A DNA stretch of 13,122 nt from GCA-002727615 sp964442655 (GTDB lineage Bacteria > Pseudomonadota > Alphaproteobacteria > TMED109): contig CAYTZM010000019.1 of the NCBI GenBank assembly GCA_964442655.1, forward strand, positions 1-13,122, read 5' to 3'. Position 1 is the first letter of the stretch. Each line of letters starts with the position of its first letter. Position numbers and translations under genes: made by a program. The notes under the pieces are model-generated. The model saw only the letters and a program-made list of their open reading frames with translations. It searched no databases and was not told the DNA's origin. This document shows, piece after piece, positions 5,858-13,122 of this stretch.

Positions 5858-6547
5858 ATGATTGAAGATTCAACTACTTTAACAATAAAAAAGAATTTTA
5901 AAAGACCAAGTAAGTCTCAAGTTAATGCTTTTAAAAATTTTCAGACTGGTAATGTAGTAGATGCTATGAATGGGAGAGGGTCTTTATCAGGAAATATAAA
6001 ACCCTTAAATGCTAAGTATAGTAGTTTTGTAGGTGTGGCCTTAACAAGTTATTGTGGTCCCTCTGATAATTTGGCTTCTATTGCAGCTATTGGCATCGCA
6101 AAAAATGGTGATGTAGTGATTGCAGCAACTGATGCATTTTCAGGTTCAGCAGTTATGGGGGATTTAATGTTAGGTATAGCAAAAAATAGAGGAGTGAAAG
6201 CCTTTGTTACAGATGGTTTTGTTCGAGATATCAAAGGCATCAACAATCTTGAATTACCTTGTTTTTGCTCAGGAGTAATACCAAATTCGCCTGCAAGAAA
6301 TGGTCCTGGAACAGTAGGTGTGTCAGTAGTTTGTGGGGGCATGACTATAAATTCAGGAGATATTATACTTGGGGATCAAGATGGAGTGGTCGTTGTTCCA
6401 TTGGAAATAATTGATACGGTACTAGAGAAATTGAAGTTTGTAGTTAAATTAGAAAAAGAAATGGAGAAAAAGGTAAATAACGGTCTTAAATCCATAAGTA
6501 TTATAGAGGAAATTTATAAGAATGGATCTATTAAAGAAATTGATTGA
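5858..6547 (+). CDS. RraA-like / 4-hydroxy-4-methyl-2-oxoglutarate aldolase-family protein
   Basis: A 229-residue cytoplasmic protein of the RraA fold (formerly annotated dimethylmenaquinone methyltransferase). Visible signatures are G-N-V-V-D-A-M near residue 30, G-D-L-M-L-G-I-A-K-N-R-G-V around 101-113, V-T-D-G-F-V-R-D ending at Asp124, and G-D-Q-D-G-V-V-V-V-P. Asp102, Arg123 and Asp124 sit where characterised HMG/oxaloacetate aldolases have their metal- and pyruvate-binding residues, so a class II retro-aldol or oxaloacetate decarboxylase activity is likely. The alternative, RNase E inhibition as in E. coli RraA, is less likely because RraA is shorter. The first 20 residues are an extension beyond the shortest members. 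It stands alone between divergent recQ and the convergent monooxygenase gene, 15 bases from the latter's stop. Confidence 0.85.
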   Translation: MIEDSTTLTIKKNFKRPSKSQVNAFKNFQTGNVVDAMNGRGSLSGNIKPLNAKYSSFVGVALTSYCGPSDNLASIAAIGIAKNGDVVIAATDAFSGSAVMGDLMLGIAKNRGVKAFVTDGFVRDIKGINNLELPCFCSGVIPNSPARNGPGTVGVSVVCGGMTINSGDIILGDQDGVVVVPLEIIDTVLEKLKFVVKLEKEMEKKVNNGLKSISIIEEIYKNGSIKEID

Positions 6548-6562
6548 TCTATAATGCTATAA

Positions 6563-8215
6563 TTACTTTAAAATAAATCCTTTATAATTATTTTTAGAAA
6601 TTTCATTACACTTTTTGACATACTCTGGAAATCCTCCTACATAGGGCATAAAAACTTTTGGTTTTCCTTCTATATTTGCCCCTAAATACCATGAATTACA
6701 GGAAGATCTAACGTGATCATTAGCAACACTTTTGTTGTGTTCTACCCATGAATTTTCATGTTTTAAAGAAGGTTCAATTGTATTAAATTTATTAGCTTTT
6801 AGATATTGTATGCAATCAAATATCCAATCTACATGTTGTTCTATTGAAACAATCATATTTGTTAGGACAGACGGGCTTCCTGGACCAGATACCATAAACA
6901 TATTTGGAAACATTTCTGTTGTTAATCCTAAAAATGTTCGAGGACCATTTTTCCATTTATGTTTAAGGGAAAGATTATTTCTACCACGTATATCCATATT
7001 AAGTAATGCCCCGGTCATAGCATCAAAACCTGTCGCCATAATAACAACATCTAAGTTATATATTTTCTCATTTACTATAAGACCAGCAGAGGTAAATTCT
7101 TTTATAGGATTGTTTTTAATATTTACTAAAGAAACCTTAGGGTTATTGAAGGTTTTATAATAATCAGTATCAACAGCTAATCTTTTGCAACCTATGGGGT
7201 AATTAGGTAGTAGTTCCTTAGCTACTTTGTCATTTTTTACAATTGATTTGATTTTAGATCTTACAAATTGAGCGGCTGTTTCATTTGAATTTCTATTAGT
7301 GTTGAGATCTAAAAAAGCAGCAATAAAAGGAGTTCCACCCATTTCCCATCTTTTTTCATATACTTCTTGTCTTCTATCTTCGGAAACTTCTAAGGCATTC
7401 TCACTATTAATAGGCATGGCTAAAGCTGCAAAAGAATTTTTAGCTTTTGCTCTGAATTCAGTATATTTTGCCTTTATTTCTTCTACAAATAAATCTGTAT
7501 CATAACCAACTGGAGATTTATTAGTATTTGAAATATTTTTACCTAAATATTTTAGTTTTCTATTTCTAGCAGGAACTGTATAGTGTGGAGTACGCTGAAA
7601 AACATAAAGTTTTTTAACATCATTAATAATTTCTGGAATGGTTTGTATGGCTGATGATCCAGTTCCTATTATACCCACTATTTTGTTTTTTAAATTTACT
7701 TTTTTATGTGGCCATTCTCCAGTGTGATAAATTGGACCTGTAAAAGATTTTAAATTTTTAAAGTTTGGTTGATGAATTTTAGAGAGACATCCTGTAGCCA
7801 TAATACAAAATTTTGAATTTAAAATATTATTGTTATTATCAATTATTTTCCACATATTAGCGTCTTCCATAAAATGTGCGGAAATTACTTCAGTATTGAA
7901 ATTTATATTTTCTCTTAAATTAAGTTTATCAGCAACATGATTAGCATACTTTAAGATTTCAGGTTGAGTTGAATACTGTTCAGTCCATTCCCATTGTTCT
8001 TCTATATCTTTTGAAAATTGATAGGAGTATTGCATGCTTTCTACATCACATCTTGCTCCAGGATATCTATTCCAAAACCAGGTTCCTCCTACATCAGAAG
8101 CTTTTTCAATTATTATTGTTTTTAAATTTTGTAATTTAGCTTTATGTAAACTGTAGAGACCTGCAAATCCTGCTCCTATAATAATAAGATCATATATGTC
8201 AATTTTATTATTCAT
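6563..8215 (-). CDS. Type I Baeyer-Villiger monooxygenase (cyclohexanone-monooxygenase-like)
   Basis: A 550-residue FAD- and NADPH-dependent flavoprotein that inserts oxygen next to a ketone to give an ester or lactone. Two Rossmann motifs are present: G-A-G-F-A-G (14-19) for FAD and G-T-G-S-S-A (184-189) for NADPH. The second BVMO motif runs from G-G-T-W at 43-46 to Asp57, and the diagnostic fingerprint F-x-G-x3-H-T-x2-W-P lies at 158-169. The segment G-C-K-R-L-A-V-D-T-D-Y-Y holds the conserved active-site arginine, and M-A-T-G-F-D follows. Length is typical, with no signal peptide or membrane segment. Related flavin oxygenases (N-hydroxylating or FMO type) are less likely because the fingerprint ends in W-P after H-T-G. 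Start ATG has AGGAA upstream. Substrate unknown. It is the only gene of its strand here, facing away from selO. Confidence 0.93.
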   Translation of the reverse strand: MNNKIDIYDLIIIGAGFAGLYSLHKAKLQNLKTIIIEKASDVGGTWFWNRYPGARCDVESMQYSYQFSKDIEEQWEWTEQYSTQPEILKYANHVADKLNLRENINFNTEVISAHFMEDANMWKIIDNNNNILNSKFCIMATGCLSKIHQPNFKNLKSFTGPIYHTGEWPHKKVNLKNKIVGIIGTGSSAIQTIPEIINDVKKLYVFQRTPHYTVPARNRKLKYLGKNISNTNKSPVGYDTDLFVEEIKAKYTEFRAKAKNSFAALAMPINSENALEVSEDRRQEVYEKRWEMGGTPFIAAFLDLNTNRNSNETAAQFVRSKIKSIVKNDKVAKELLPNYPIGCKRLAVDTDYYKTFNNPKVSLVNIKNNPIKEFTSAGLIVNEKIYNLDVVIMATGFDAMTGALLNMDIRGRNNLSLKHKWKNGPRTFLGLTTEMFPNMFMVSGPGSPSVLTNMIVSIEQHVDWIFDCIQYLKANKFNTIEPSLKHENSWVEHNKSVANDHVRSSCNSWYLGANIEGKPKVFMPYVGGFPEYVKKCNEISKNNYKGFILK

Positions 8216-8360
8216 TAAAATTCCTTTATTTAAAAAATTTTATGATATTCAAATAGTAATATCTATAGATTTCTATTAATAATTAATAAATATATAATGT
8301 AGTATAATTGTAAATATTTAATTTAAGATGTTTTATGTAATTTAATGTAAGTGAAAACAT
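8216..8360. promoter_or_regulatory. Divergent intergenic region between the monooxygenase gene and selO
   Basis: These 145 bases hold the starts of two divergent genes. TATAAT at 8293-8298 and again at 8303-8308 are candidate -10 boxes for selO, giving a leader of roughly 45-60 bases; no clear -35 is seen. AGGAA on the minus strand lies about six bases upstream of the monooxygenase ATG. The selO ribosome site is weak (GTGAAAAC before ATG). No operator-like palindrome stands out above the AT background. Confidence 0.35.
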
Positions 8361-9776
8361 ATGGATAATAATGTAAAATTTGATAATACTTATGCAAATC
8401 TTCCAGAAAATTTTTATACTCTTTTAAATCCAACTCCTGTAAAAGAGCCTAAATTAATAAAATTCAATACTGAGCTAGCAGAACATTTAGGTATTAAATT
8501 TGACAATTTGGAATTTGAGAATATAGAAAAAATATTTTCTGGAAATCAAGTTTTAAAAGGGGCTCAACCTTTAGCTATGGCTTATGCTGGACACCAGTTT
8601 GGTCAATGGGTGCCGCAATTAGGGGATGGAAGAGCTATTTTATTAGGGGAATTAATAGATGTGGATGGATTAAGAAAAGATATTCAATTAAAAGGTTCTG
8701 GAAAGACGCCATTTTCACGTATGGGAGACGGACGTGCATGGATTGGTCCAGTTATAAGAGAATATCTTGTAAGTGAGGCTATGTACAATCTAGGTATTCC
8801 AAGTAGTAGAGCTTTATCAGTAGTGCTTACAGGAGAAAACATAATTAGAGAACAAGAATTTCCTGGAGCTGTTCTTACTCGTGTAGCAAACAGCCATGTT
8901 AGAGTTGGAACTTTTCAGTATTTTGCTGCTAGACAAGATTTTAAGAGCTTAAAAGTTCTGACTGATTATGTGATTAATAGACATTATCCTAGTTGTCTTT
9001 CATTAAAAAATAAATACGAAGAGTTTTTAAAAATTATAGTTGATAAGCAAGCATATCTGGTTGCTAAATGGATGAGTGTCGGGTTTATTCATGGAGTAAT
9101 GAATACAGATAACACATCTATATATGGGGAAACTATAGATTATGGCCCGTGTGCATTTATGGATAACTTTAGTTTCAGTCAGGTCTTTAGTTCTATTGAT
9201 CATATGGGTAGATATTCATATAAAAACCAACCAGAAATAATGAAATGGAATTTATCTTGTTTGGCCTCTTGTCTTTTGCCCCTTATTAGTGAAAATGAAA
9301 AAAAATCTATAAATATAGCACAAAATGTAATTGATATATTTGATGAAATTTATGAAGGTTATTGGTTAAATAATTTTAGGGCTAAATTGGGCTTAAGAAA
9401 AAAATTTAAAGAAGATAAAAATTTAATATATGACTTATTAAATATTATGGAAAAAAATGATCTAGATTTTACAAATACCTTTAAAACTTTAGATAATATA
9501 AAAGAGAAAGATGTTTTATATGAATGGAAAAAGGGTTGGTTAGATCGTCTGGATAAAGAAAAGACAGTTAATAAAAAAAGAGTTAATCCAATTTATATTC
9601 CTAGAAATCATATTATTGAAGAGATAATAAATGAGGCATTAAATAATAATTATTCACAATTTCATTTGTTTAATAAAATTTTATCACAGCCTTATAATTT
9701 CAATACAGATTATAAAAAATATGAAAAAACTCCAAAAACACATCAAATGGTATTACAGACATTTTGTGGAACATAA
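8361..9776 (+). CDS. selO: SelO (YdiU/UPF0061) protein adenylyltransferase pseudokinase
   Basis: A 471-residue SelO, which transfers AMP from ATP to Ser, Thr or Tyr of redox proteins. N-terminal motifs G-A-Q-P-L-A-M-A-Y-A-G-H-Q-F-G and P-Q-L-G-D-G-R-A are diagnostic. The active residues of the inverted-ATP kinase fold are all in place: Lys111 (Q-L-K-G-S-G), Glu134 (R-E-Y), Asp250-Asn251 (M-N-T-D-N) and Asp260 (I-D-Y-G-P). They are offset by a constant two from the residues known in Pseudomonas syringae SelO. The protein ends in F-C-G-T, so Cys469 takes the antepenultimate place where animal SelO has selenocysteine; no selenocysteine is involved here. Length is close to the 478 of E. coli. In bacteria SelO links to glutathionylation and oxidative stress. 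The small AT hairpin after its stop suggests it is transcribed apart from the next two genes. Confidence 0.95.
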   Translation: MDNNVKFDNTYANLPENFYTLLNPTPVKEPKLIKFNTELAEHLGIKFDNLEFENIEKIFSGNQVLKGAQPLAMAYAGHQFGQWVPQLGDGRAILLGELIDVDGLRKDIQLKGSGKTPFSRMGDGRAWIGPVIREYLVSEAMYNLGIPSSRALSVVLTGENIIREQEFPGAVLTRVANSHVRVGTFQYFAARQDFKSLKVLTDYVINRHYPSCLSLKNKYEEFLKIIVDKQAYLVAKWMSVGFIHGVMNTDNTSIYGETIDYGPCAFMDNFSFSQVFSSIDHMGRYSYKNQPEIMKWNLSCLASCLLPLISENEKKSINIAQNVIDIFDEIYEGYWLNNFRAKLGLRKKFKEDKNLIYDLLNIMEKNDLDFTNTFKTLDNIKEKDVLYEWKKGWLDRLDKEKTVNKKRVNPIYIPRNHIIEEIINEALNNNYSQFHLFNKILSQPYNFNTDYKKYEKTPKTHQMVLQTFCGT

Positions 9777-9777
9777 C

Positions 9778-9796
9778 TAATTTTGTTATAAAATTA
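9778..9796 (+). terminator. Candidate AT-only terminator after selO
   Basis: TAATTTT (9778-9784) and AAAATTA (9790-9796) form a seven-pair stem with a five-base loop, starting right after the selO stop and followed by a T-rich run to 9813. The stem has no G-C pair, so strength is doubtful, but shape and place fit. Confidence 0.3.
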
Positions 9797-9839
9797 TTTT
9801 AATTTATTTTTTTGTCATGGTACTATTTTTTCTTGAGGA

Positions 9840-9845
9840 AAAGGA
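9840..9845 (+). promoter_or_regulatory. Strong ribosome binding site that fixes the aldolase start
   Basis: AAAGGAG (9840-9846 region) lies seven bases before ATG 9853 and is the best Shine-Dalgarno match in the window. The in-frame ATG 9817 has no such site, so 9853 is the start. Confidence 0.7.
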
Positions 9846-9852
9846 GAGTGTA

Positions 9853-10605
9853 ATGCGTAGAAATGGTATAAAAGTTTCTTGGGATAAAAATTTGAATATA
9901 GTTAATGGTTGGGCTGCAATTGCTAATACTTTTAGTGCTGAAGTATTAGCGTCATCAGGCTACGATAGTGTGACAGTCGATATGCAACACGGCTTAGTTG
10001 ACTTTCAAAAAGCTATTGAAATGCTTCAAGTAATATCAGGATATAATGTTACACCCATGGTAAGGGTTCCGTGGAATGAACCTAGTATAATTATGCGTAG
10101 TTTAGATGCGGGTGCTTATGGCATAATATGTCCTATGATTAATACAAAAGAAGAATGTATAAAATTTGTATCTGCTTGTAGATATTTTCCACGAGGAAAT
10201 AGAAGTTTTGGACCAGCTAGGGCAAGGCTTTATGGAGGAGATGATTATTTAGATCATGCAGATGATACTATTATTAATTTTGCTATGATTGAAACGCAAG
10301 AAGCAGTTGATAATCTTGAAGAAATTTTATCTGTTGAAGAATTAGATTCTGTGTATGTAGGACCTAGTGATTTAGCTATAAGTTTAGGGTATAAACCTTT
10401 TGTCCATGAAAAGGAAGTAGAAGATACTATCAAATATATTGTGGATACTTGTAAGAAAAAAAATATTAAGGCTGGAATACATTGTCCTAATGGTAAAATT
10501 TCTAAAGAAAGATTTGAAATGGGATATAATCTTGCAACTATAGCGGCGGATTCTGCTTTATTAAGTTTAATTTCTAAAGAAGAAATTAAAATAGCAAAAA
10601 CTTAA
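9853..10605 (+). CDS. HpcH/HpaI-family class II 2-keto acid aldolase
   Basis: A 250-residue metal-dependent aldolase that reversibly splits 4-hydroxy-2-keto acids to pyruvate (or glyoxylate) and an aldehyde. Visible active-site residues: Asp43 and His46 in V-D-M-Q-H-G (catalytic base), Arg71 in M-V-R-V-P-W (pyruvate carboxylate), and metal ligands Glu147 in M-I-E-T-Q and Asp172 in G-P-S-D-L. The loop F-G-P-A-R-A is also typical. Numbering from ATG 9853 matches E. coli HpaI (His45, Arg70) within one residue, which supports that start over ATG 9817 twelve codons earlier. Length fits HpaI, RhmA and GarL; which substrate is used cannot be told. The TPP-enzyme gene starts 16 bases after its stop on the same strand, so the two probably form an operon. 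Confidence 0.92.
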   Translation: MRRNGIKVSWDKNLNIVNGWAAIANTFSAEVLASSGYDSVTVDMQHGLVDFQKAIEMLQVISGYNVTPMVRVPWNEPSIIMRSLDAGAYGIICPMINTKEECIKFVSACRYFPRGNRSFGPARARLYGGDDYLDHADDTIINFAMIETQEAVDNLEEILSVEELDSVYVGPSDLAISLGYKPFVHEKEVEDTIKYIVDTCKKKNIKAGIHCPNGKISKERFEMGYNLATIAADSALLSLISKEEIKIAKT

Positions 10606-10621
10606 ATTTATATAACTTGTT

Positions 10622-12193
10622 ATGAAATCAAATAATAATATTAATGGAGCCGAGAGTTTAGTGAGAACTCTTGTCTTTAATAAGGTTGATGTTTGTTTTA
10701 CAAACCCTGGTACATCTGAGATGCATTTTGTGGCAGCTTTAGACAAAGTACCAGGAATTAAATGTGTATTAGGTTTGTTTGAAGGAGTTTTAACTGGTGC
10801 TGCGGATGGCTATTATCGGATGTTGAAAAAGCCAGCATCTACCCTTTTACATCTTGGGCCAGGATTAGCGAATGGTTTAGCAAACCTCCATAATGCTAAA
10901 AAAGCAAATTCAGGAATAGTAAATATTATAGGACAACATACTTATAAACACCTTGAATTAGAATCACCATTAACATCGGACATAGAGGCAATTGCGAAAC
11001 CAATGTCACATTGGGTAAAAACTTCGAAGAGTTCTTTGCAAATAGCATCAGACGGCGCAAAAGCTATTGAAATATCTCAAAAAGCTCCAGGTAAAATAGC
11101 TTCATTAATTTTACCGGCGGATACTGCTTGGGGAATTGGAGGAAAAATAGTAAAGGCGAAATCGCCAAAACCTAGAAGTGCTATAGATAAAGATAAGATT
11201 ATAAAAATTGCAAAATTATTACATAATGGTAAGAAGTCTACGCTTCTACTAGGAGGTGATGCCTTAACTGAAAAGAATATAGAATTAGCAGGGCGTATAG
11301 CAAAGAAGACTGGTTGTGGAATAATTACGGAAGCTACTAATGCATGCTTAGCAAGAGGTGCAGGTAGAGTCAAGATGTTAAGAATTCCTGGCGCGGGTGT
11401 TGTGGAAAAAGCATTGCAAATGTTAGATAATGCTGGCCAATTAATTTTAATAGGGTCAAAACCGCCAGTAGCATTCTTTGGTTATCCTGATAAGCCAAGT
11501 CTTTTATATAAAGAAGGAACTTTTATGTCTACTTTAGTTAAAGTAGATGAAGATATTCACTCAGCATTAAAGGACTTAGTTGATGAGCTTGGTGCTGTAA
11601 ATTCATTACCAGCTTTTATTGCAAAGCTTGAAAGACCAGAATATCCAACAGGAAATATATCTAAAGAAAAAATAGCACAAGTAATTGGCGCTGTATTAGA
11701 AGAAAATACTATAGTTGTGGATGAATCTGTTACCACCGGACGCGATTTTTTTCCTGTAACGGCTGGTGCTCCACCACATGATTGGCTTAACAATAGGGGA
11801 GGGTCAATAGGGTATGGTATGCCAGTCTCTATAGGTGCTTCTATAGCTTGTCCTGATAGAAAAGTATTGCTATTGGAAGGGGACGGGAGTGGCATGTATA
11901 CTATTCAGTCTCTTTGGACAATGGTAAGAGAAAACTTGGATATTATTATTTTAATCTTTGCTAATCGTTCATATGAAATTTTGCGAGGAGAACTTAATAA
12001 TGTTGGTGTAAAAAACCCAGGCCCACGAGCATTAGATATGCTAACACTTGATAGGCCTTATCTTGACTGGGTTAGTTTGGCAAAAGGGATGGGATTAAAT
12101 GCTATAAAAGTAGATAATTGCGAATCACTTACAAAAGGTCTACAAGCGGCATTTAAGAATCAGGGGCCCTTTTTAATTGAAATTTTAATGTAG
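10622..12193 (+). CDS. Thiamine-diphosphate enzyme, acetolactate-synthase/benzoylformate-decarboxylase-like
   Basis: A 523-residue ThDP-dependent enzyme of the acetohydroxyacid synthase/decarboxylase superfamily. The N-terminal PYR domain has N-P-G-T-S-E (28-33) and catalytic Glu54 in G-L-F-E-G-V. The central domain is about 190-330. The C-terminal PP domain has the ThDP/Mg motif G-D-G-S-G (420-424) ending at Asn448 (F-A-N-R-S-Y), the expected spacing. It is shorter than true IlvB (about 570), no IlvN regulatory subunit gene is adjacent, and the usual N-N of the motif is A-N. It probably belongs to the catabolic group often annotated acetolactate synthase large subunit rather than to branched-chain amino acid synthesis. 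With the aldolase gene 16 bases upstream it likely acts on a keto acid from the same pathway. Its G+C looks somewhat higher than that of its neighbours. It stops two bases before the convergent gene's end. Confidence 0.9.
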   Translation: MKSNNNINGAESLVRTLVFNKVDVCFTNPGTSEMHFVAALDKVPGIKCVLGLFEGVLTGAADGYYRMLKKPASTLLHLGPGLANGLANLHNAKKANSGIVNIIGQHTYKHLELESPLTSDIEAIAKPMSHWVKTSKSSLQIASDGAKAIEISQKAPGKIASLILPADTAWGIGGKIVKAKSPKPRSAIDKDKIIKIAKLLHNGKKSTLLLGGDALTEKNIELAGRIAKKTGCGIITEATNACLARGAGRVKMLRIPGAGVVEKALQMLDNAGQLILIGSKPPVAFFGYPDKPSLLYKEGTFMSTLVKVDEDIHSALKDLVDELGAVNSLPAFIAKLERPEYPTGNISKEKIAQVIGAVLEENTIVVDESVTTGRDFFPVTAGAPPHDWLNNRGGSIGYGMPVSIGASIACPDRKVLLLEGDGSGMYTIQSLWTMVRENLDIIILIFANRSYEILRGELNNVGVKNPGPRALDMLTLDRPYLDWVSLAKGMGLNAIKVDNCESLTKGLQAAFKNQGPFLIEILM

Positions 12194-12195
12194 AT

Positions 12196-12675
12196 TTATC
12201 TTTTTATAGTAAAATTATTGCTTCTTAAAAACTTATAGGCTCGTGGAACGAATTTTTTACAAGTCGTTTCTTCTTGAGATAAAAATTCTGAACCTTCTAT
12301 ATAACTATTATGTAAATTATAGTTAGATTTAATTAAGTTTGCGTAAATATCAACGTAGGATTTTATTTGTTCTTCTACCTCTTTTTTAATCTGTCTTTGA
12401 TTTGTTTTTTTTATCAGAATCGCTGTAATTAATGCTCCTTTTTGTAAATTTAAAGAGGCATTTAAATAATTTTTATTAGGAAATACATTATGGATAGAGG
12501 CAAATAAACTTCCACATCTTAAAGAAAAATATGCTAGGTAATGCAGTTTATCTATAGGTTTTCTTAAATTAAATTCCTTTATTTTTTTTGATAATAGAAT
12601 TAGTCCATCATTTGCATTTAATATGTTAGTGCTTGTAAAAAAAATTATTAGAATTGATATTAATATGTAACGCAT
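12196..12675 (-). CDS. Small exported protein of unknown function
   Basis: A 159-residue protein. Residues 1-20 form a signal peptide (M-R-Y-I-L-I-S-I-L-I-I-F-F core, then cleavage near L-N-A). The mature part is mostly helical and lysine-rich, with two cysteines (L-R-C-G-S-L and T-T-C-K-K-F) that could form one disulfide in the periplasm. I do not recognise the family. Start: an ATG 13 codons upstream (12714) would lie inside the GFA gene and put a charged stretch before the signal peptide. ATG 12673-12675 has GGAAG nine bases upstream and gives a clean signal peptide, so it is preferred. That GGAAG is made from the last codons of the GFA gene, whose stop is four bases before this ATG, so translation is probably coupled. 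It converges on the TPP-enzyme gene. Confidence 0.75.
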   Translation of the reverse strand: MRYILISILIIFFTSTNILNANDGLILLSKKIKEFNLRKPIDKLHYLAYFSLRCGSLFASIHNVFPNKNYLNASLNLQKGALITAILIKKTNQRQIKKEVEEQIKSYVDIYANLIKSNYNLHNSYIEGSEFLSQEETTCKKFVPRAYKFLRSNNFTIKR

Positions 12676-12679
12676 AAAT

Positions 12680-13087
12680 TTATCTTCCACTATATTCAAA
12701 TTTATCGGTGTCATTTATAATGTCTACACACTCAAGTCTATGTATTGTCCATATTTCTTTAGTTGGTTTTAGTTTTGTGGGGTTATCCAATGTACCTGCT
12801 TTAATAAAAAATAGATCAGGAACTATATCTACTTCACTTAAAATAGGAGATCCACATTTTCCGCAAAATTTTCTAAAAACGGGTTTACCACTTTCTCCAA
12901 CATCCTTATACACACTTATTTCACCTGTAATCTTAAGTGTTTCTTTTTTTACACCTATAAGTATTGAAAAGGCTGTTCCACATTGTTTTTGACAATGTTT
13001 GCAGTGACAAATTGATGTAAATAATGGTTTGCTATCACTTTGATATCTTATTTGACCACATAAACAGCCGCCTTTTATTTTTCCCAT
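12680..13087 (-). CDS. GFA-family (glutathione-dependent formaldehyde-activating enzyme-like) zinc protein
   Basis: A 135-residue protein with the complete GFA/CENP-V (PF04828-like) zinc pattern: G-G-C-L-C-G with Cys8 and Cys10, C-H-C-K-H-C with Cys27, Cys29 and Cys32, and F-C-G-K-C-G with Cys75 and Cys78. W-T-I-H-R near the C-terminus is a common family ending. One founding member was reported to join formaldehyde with glutathione, but most relatives are uncharacterised, so the activity should not be taken as given. Cytoplasmic, full family length. The start is well supported: AGGAG on the minus strand (13094-13098) lies six bases before ATG. It is first in a two-gene unit with the exported protein gene, which starts four bases after its stop. 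Confidence 0.92.
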   Translation of the reverse strand: MGKIKGGCLCGQIRYQSDSKPLFTSICHCKHCQKQCGTAFSILIGVKKETLKITGEISVYKDVGESGKPVFRKFCGKCGSPILSEVDIVPDLFFIKAGTLDNPTKLKPTKEIWTIHRLECVDIINDTDKFEYSGR

Positions 13088-13093
13088 GTTTAA

Positions 13094-13098
13094 CTCCT
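13094..13098 (-). promoter_or_regulatory. Ribosome binding site of the GFA gene
   Basis: CTCCT on the plus strand is AGGAG on the minus strand, six bases from the GFA ATG. The promoter itself is beyond or at the window edge. Confidence 0.65.
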
Positions 13099-13122
13099 TA
13101 AAATTTCAATATATATAAAATT

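Noticed and set aside
9700..9776. Selenocysteine at the SelO C-terminus
   Set aside because: The antepenultimate codon is TGT for cysteine and the only stop is the terminal TAA, so no recoding is needed.
9817..9852. Upstream ATG for the aldolase
   Set aside because: No ribosome site precedes it, the extra twelve residues are unlike the family, and a strong AAGGAG precedes ATG 9853.
11077..11895. Two minus-strand ORFs within the TPP-enzyme gene
   Set aside because: They are shadows in a gene with intact catalytic motifs on the other strand.
12676..12714. Longer N-terminus for the small exported protein
   Set aside because: It would overlap the GFA gene and bury the signal peptide behind charged residues; ATG at 12673-12675 has a ribosome site.
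12708..12992. Plus-strand ORF of 94 codons over the GFA gene
   Set aside because: It is antisense to the conserved zinc-binding sequence.

Overview
The window looks like a stretch of chromosome from a very AT-rich, streamlined, probably marine alphaproteobacterium. This is inference. Its basis is the high A+T content, gaps of a few to about 160 bases between genes, and a fragment of initiator tRNA whose anticodon arm and variable loop (bases 561-580) read like the alphaproteobacterial form. No ribosomal or other strong marker gene is present, so a SAR11-, HIMB59- or low-GC SAR116-like origin cannot be told apart from here.

Left edge (1-609). A 5'-truncated gene encodes tandem zinc-ribbon repeats (C-x3-H plus C-P-x-C) and is broken by an in-frame TAA. 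Just after it lies the 3' half of an initiator tRNA-Met gene (561-609), complete from the anticodon stem to CCA but with no 5' half. This is the usual scar of a tyrosine-recombinase element that entered a tRNA gene at its anticodon arm. By the normal geometry, bases 1 to about 560 are the end of an integrated element and the resident chromosome resumes after 609.

Surface pair (697-2316). A short inverse-autotransporter (intimin/invasin type) beta-barrel without a passenger is followed with no gap by a small secreted protein of unknown family with four cysteines. The barrel gene has no ATG, and its signal peptide only makes sense if translation starts at ATA or ATT. Then come an SMP-30/gluconolactonase-type lactonase with a TTG start directly behind a three-codon ORF, and an exported CIA30-domain protein.

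Middle (3997-8215). Complete RecQ helicase (minus strand) is divergent from an RraA/HMG-aldolase-like protein (plus strand). The latter converges on a type I Baeyer-Villiger monooxygenase (minus strand).

Right (8361-13087). SelO pseudokinase/AMPylase is followed by a HpcH/HpaI-type aldolase and a thiamine-diphosphate enzyme that probably form a two-gene carbon-metabolism operon. On the opposite strand a GFA-family zinc protein and a small exported protein of unknown function form a second, tightly coupled pair.

Taken together, most genes from 2360 rightwards are ordinary accessory catabolism (lactonase, Baeyer-Villiger oxygenase, keto-acid aldolase, TPP carboligase/decarboxylase) plus housekeeping repair and redox genes. 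The unusual part is the first 2.4 kb: a tRNA integration scar, a broken zinc-ribbon gene, a passenger-less inverse autotransporter with a non-ATG start and its secreted partner.
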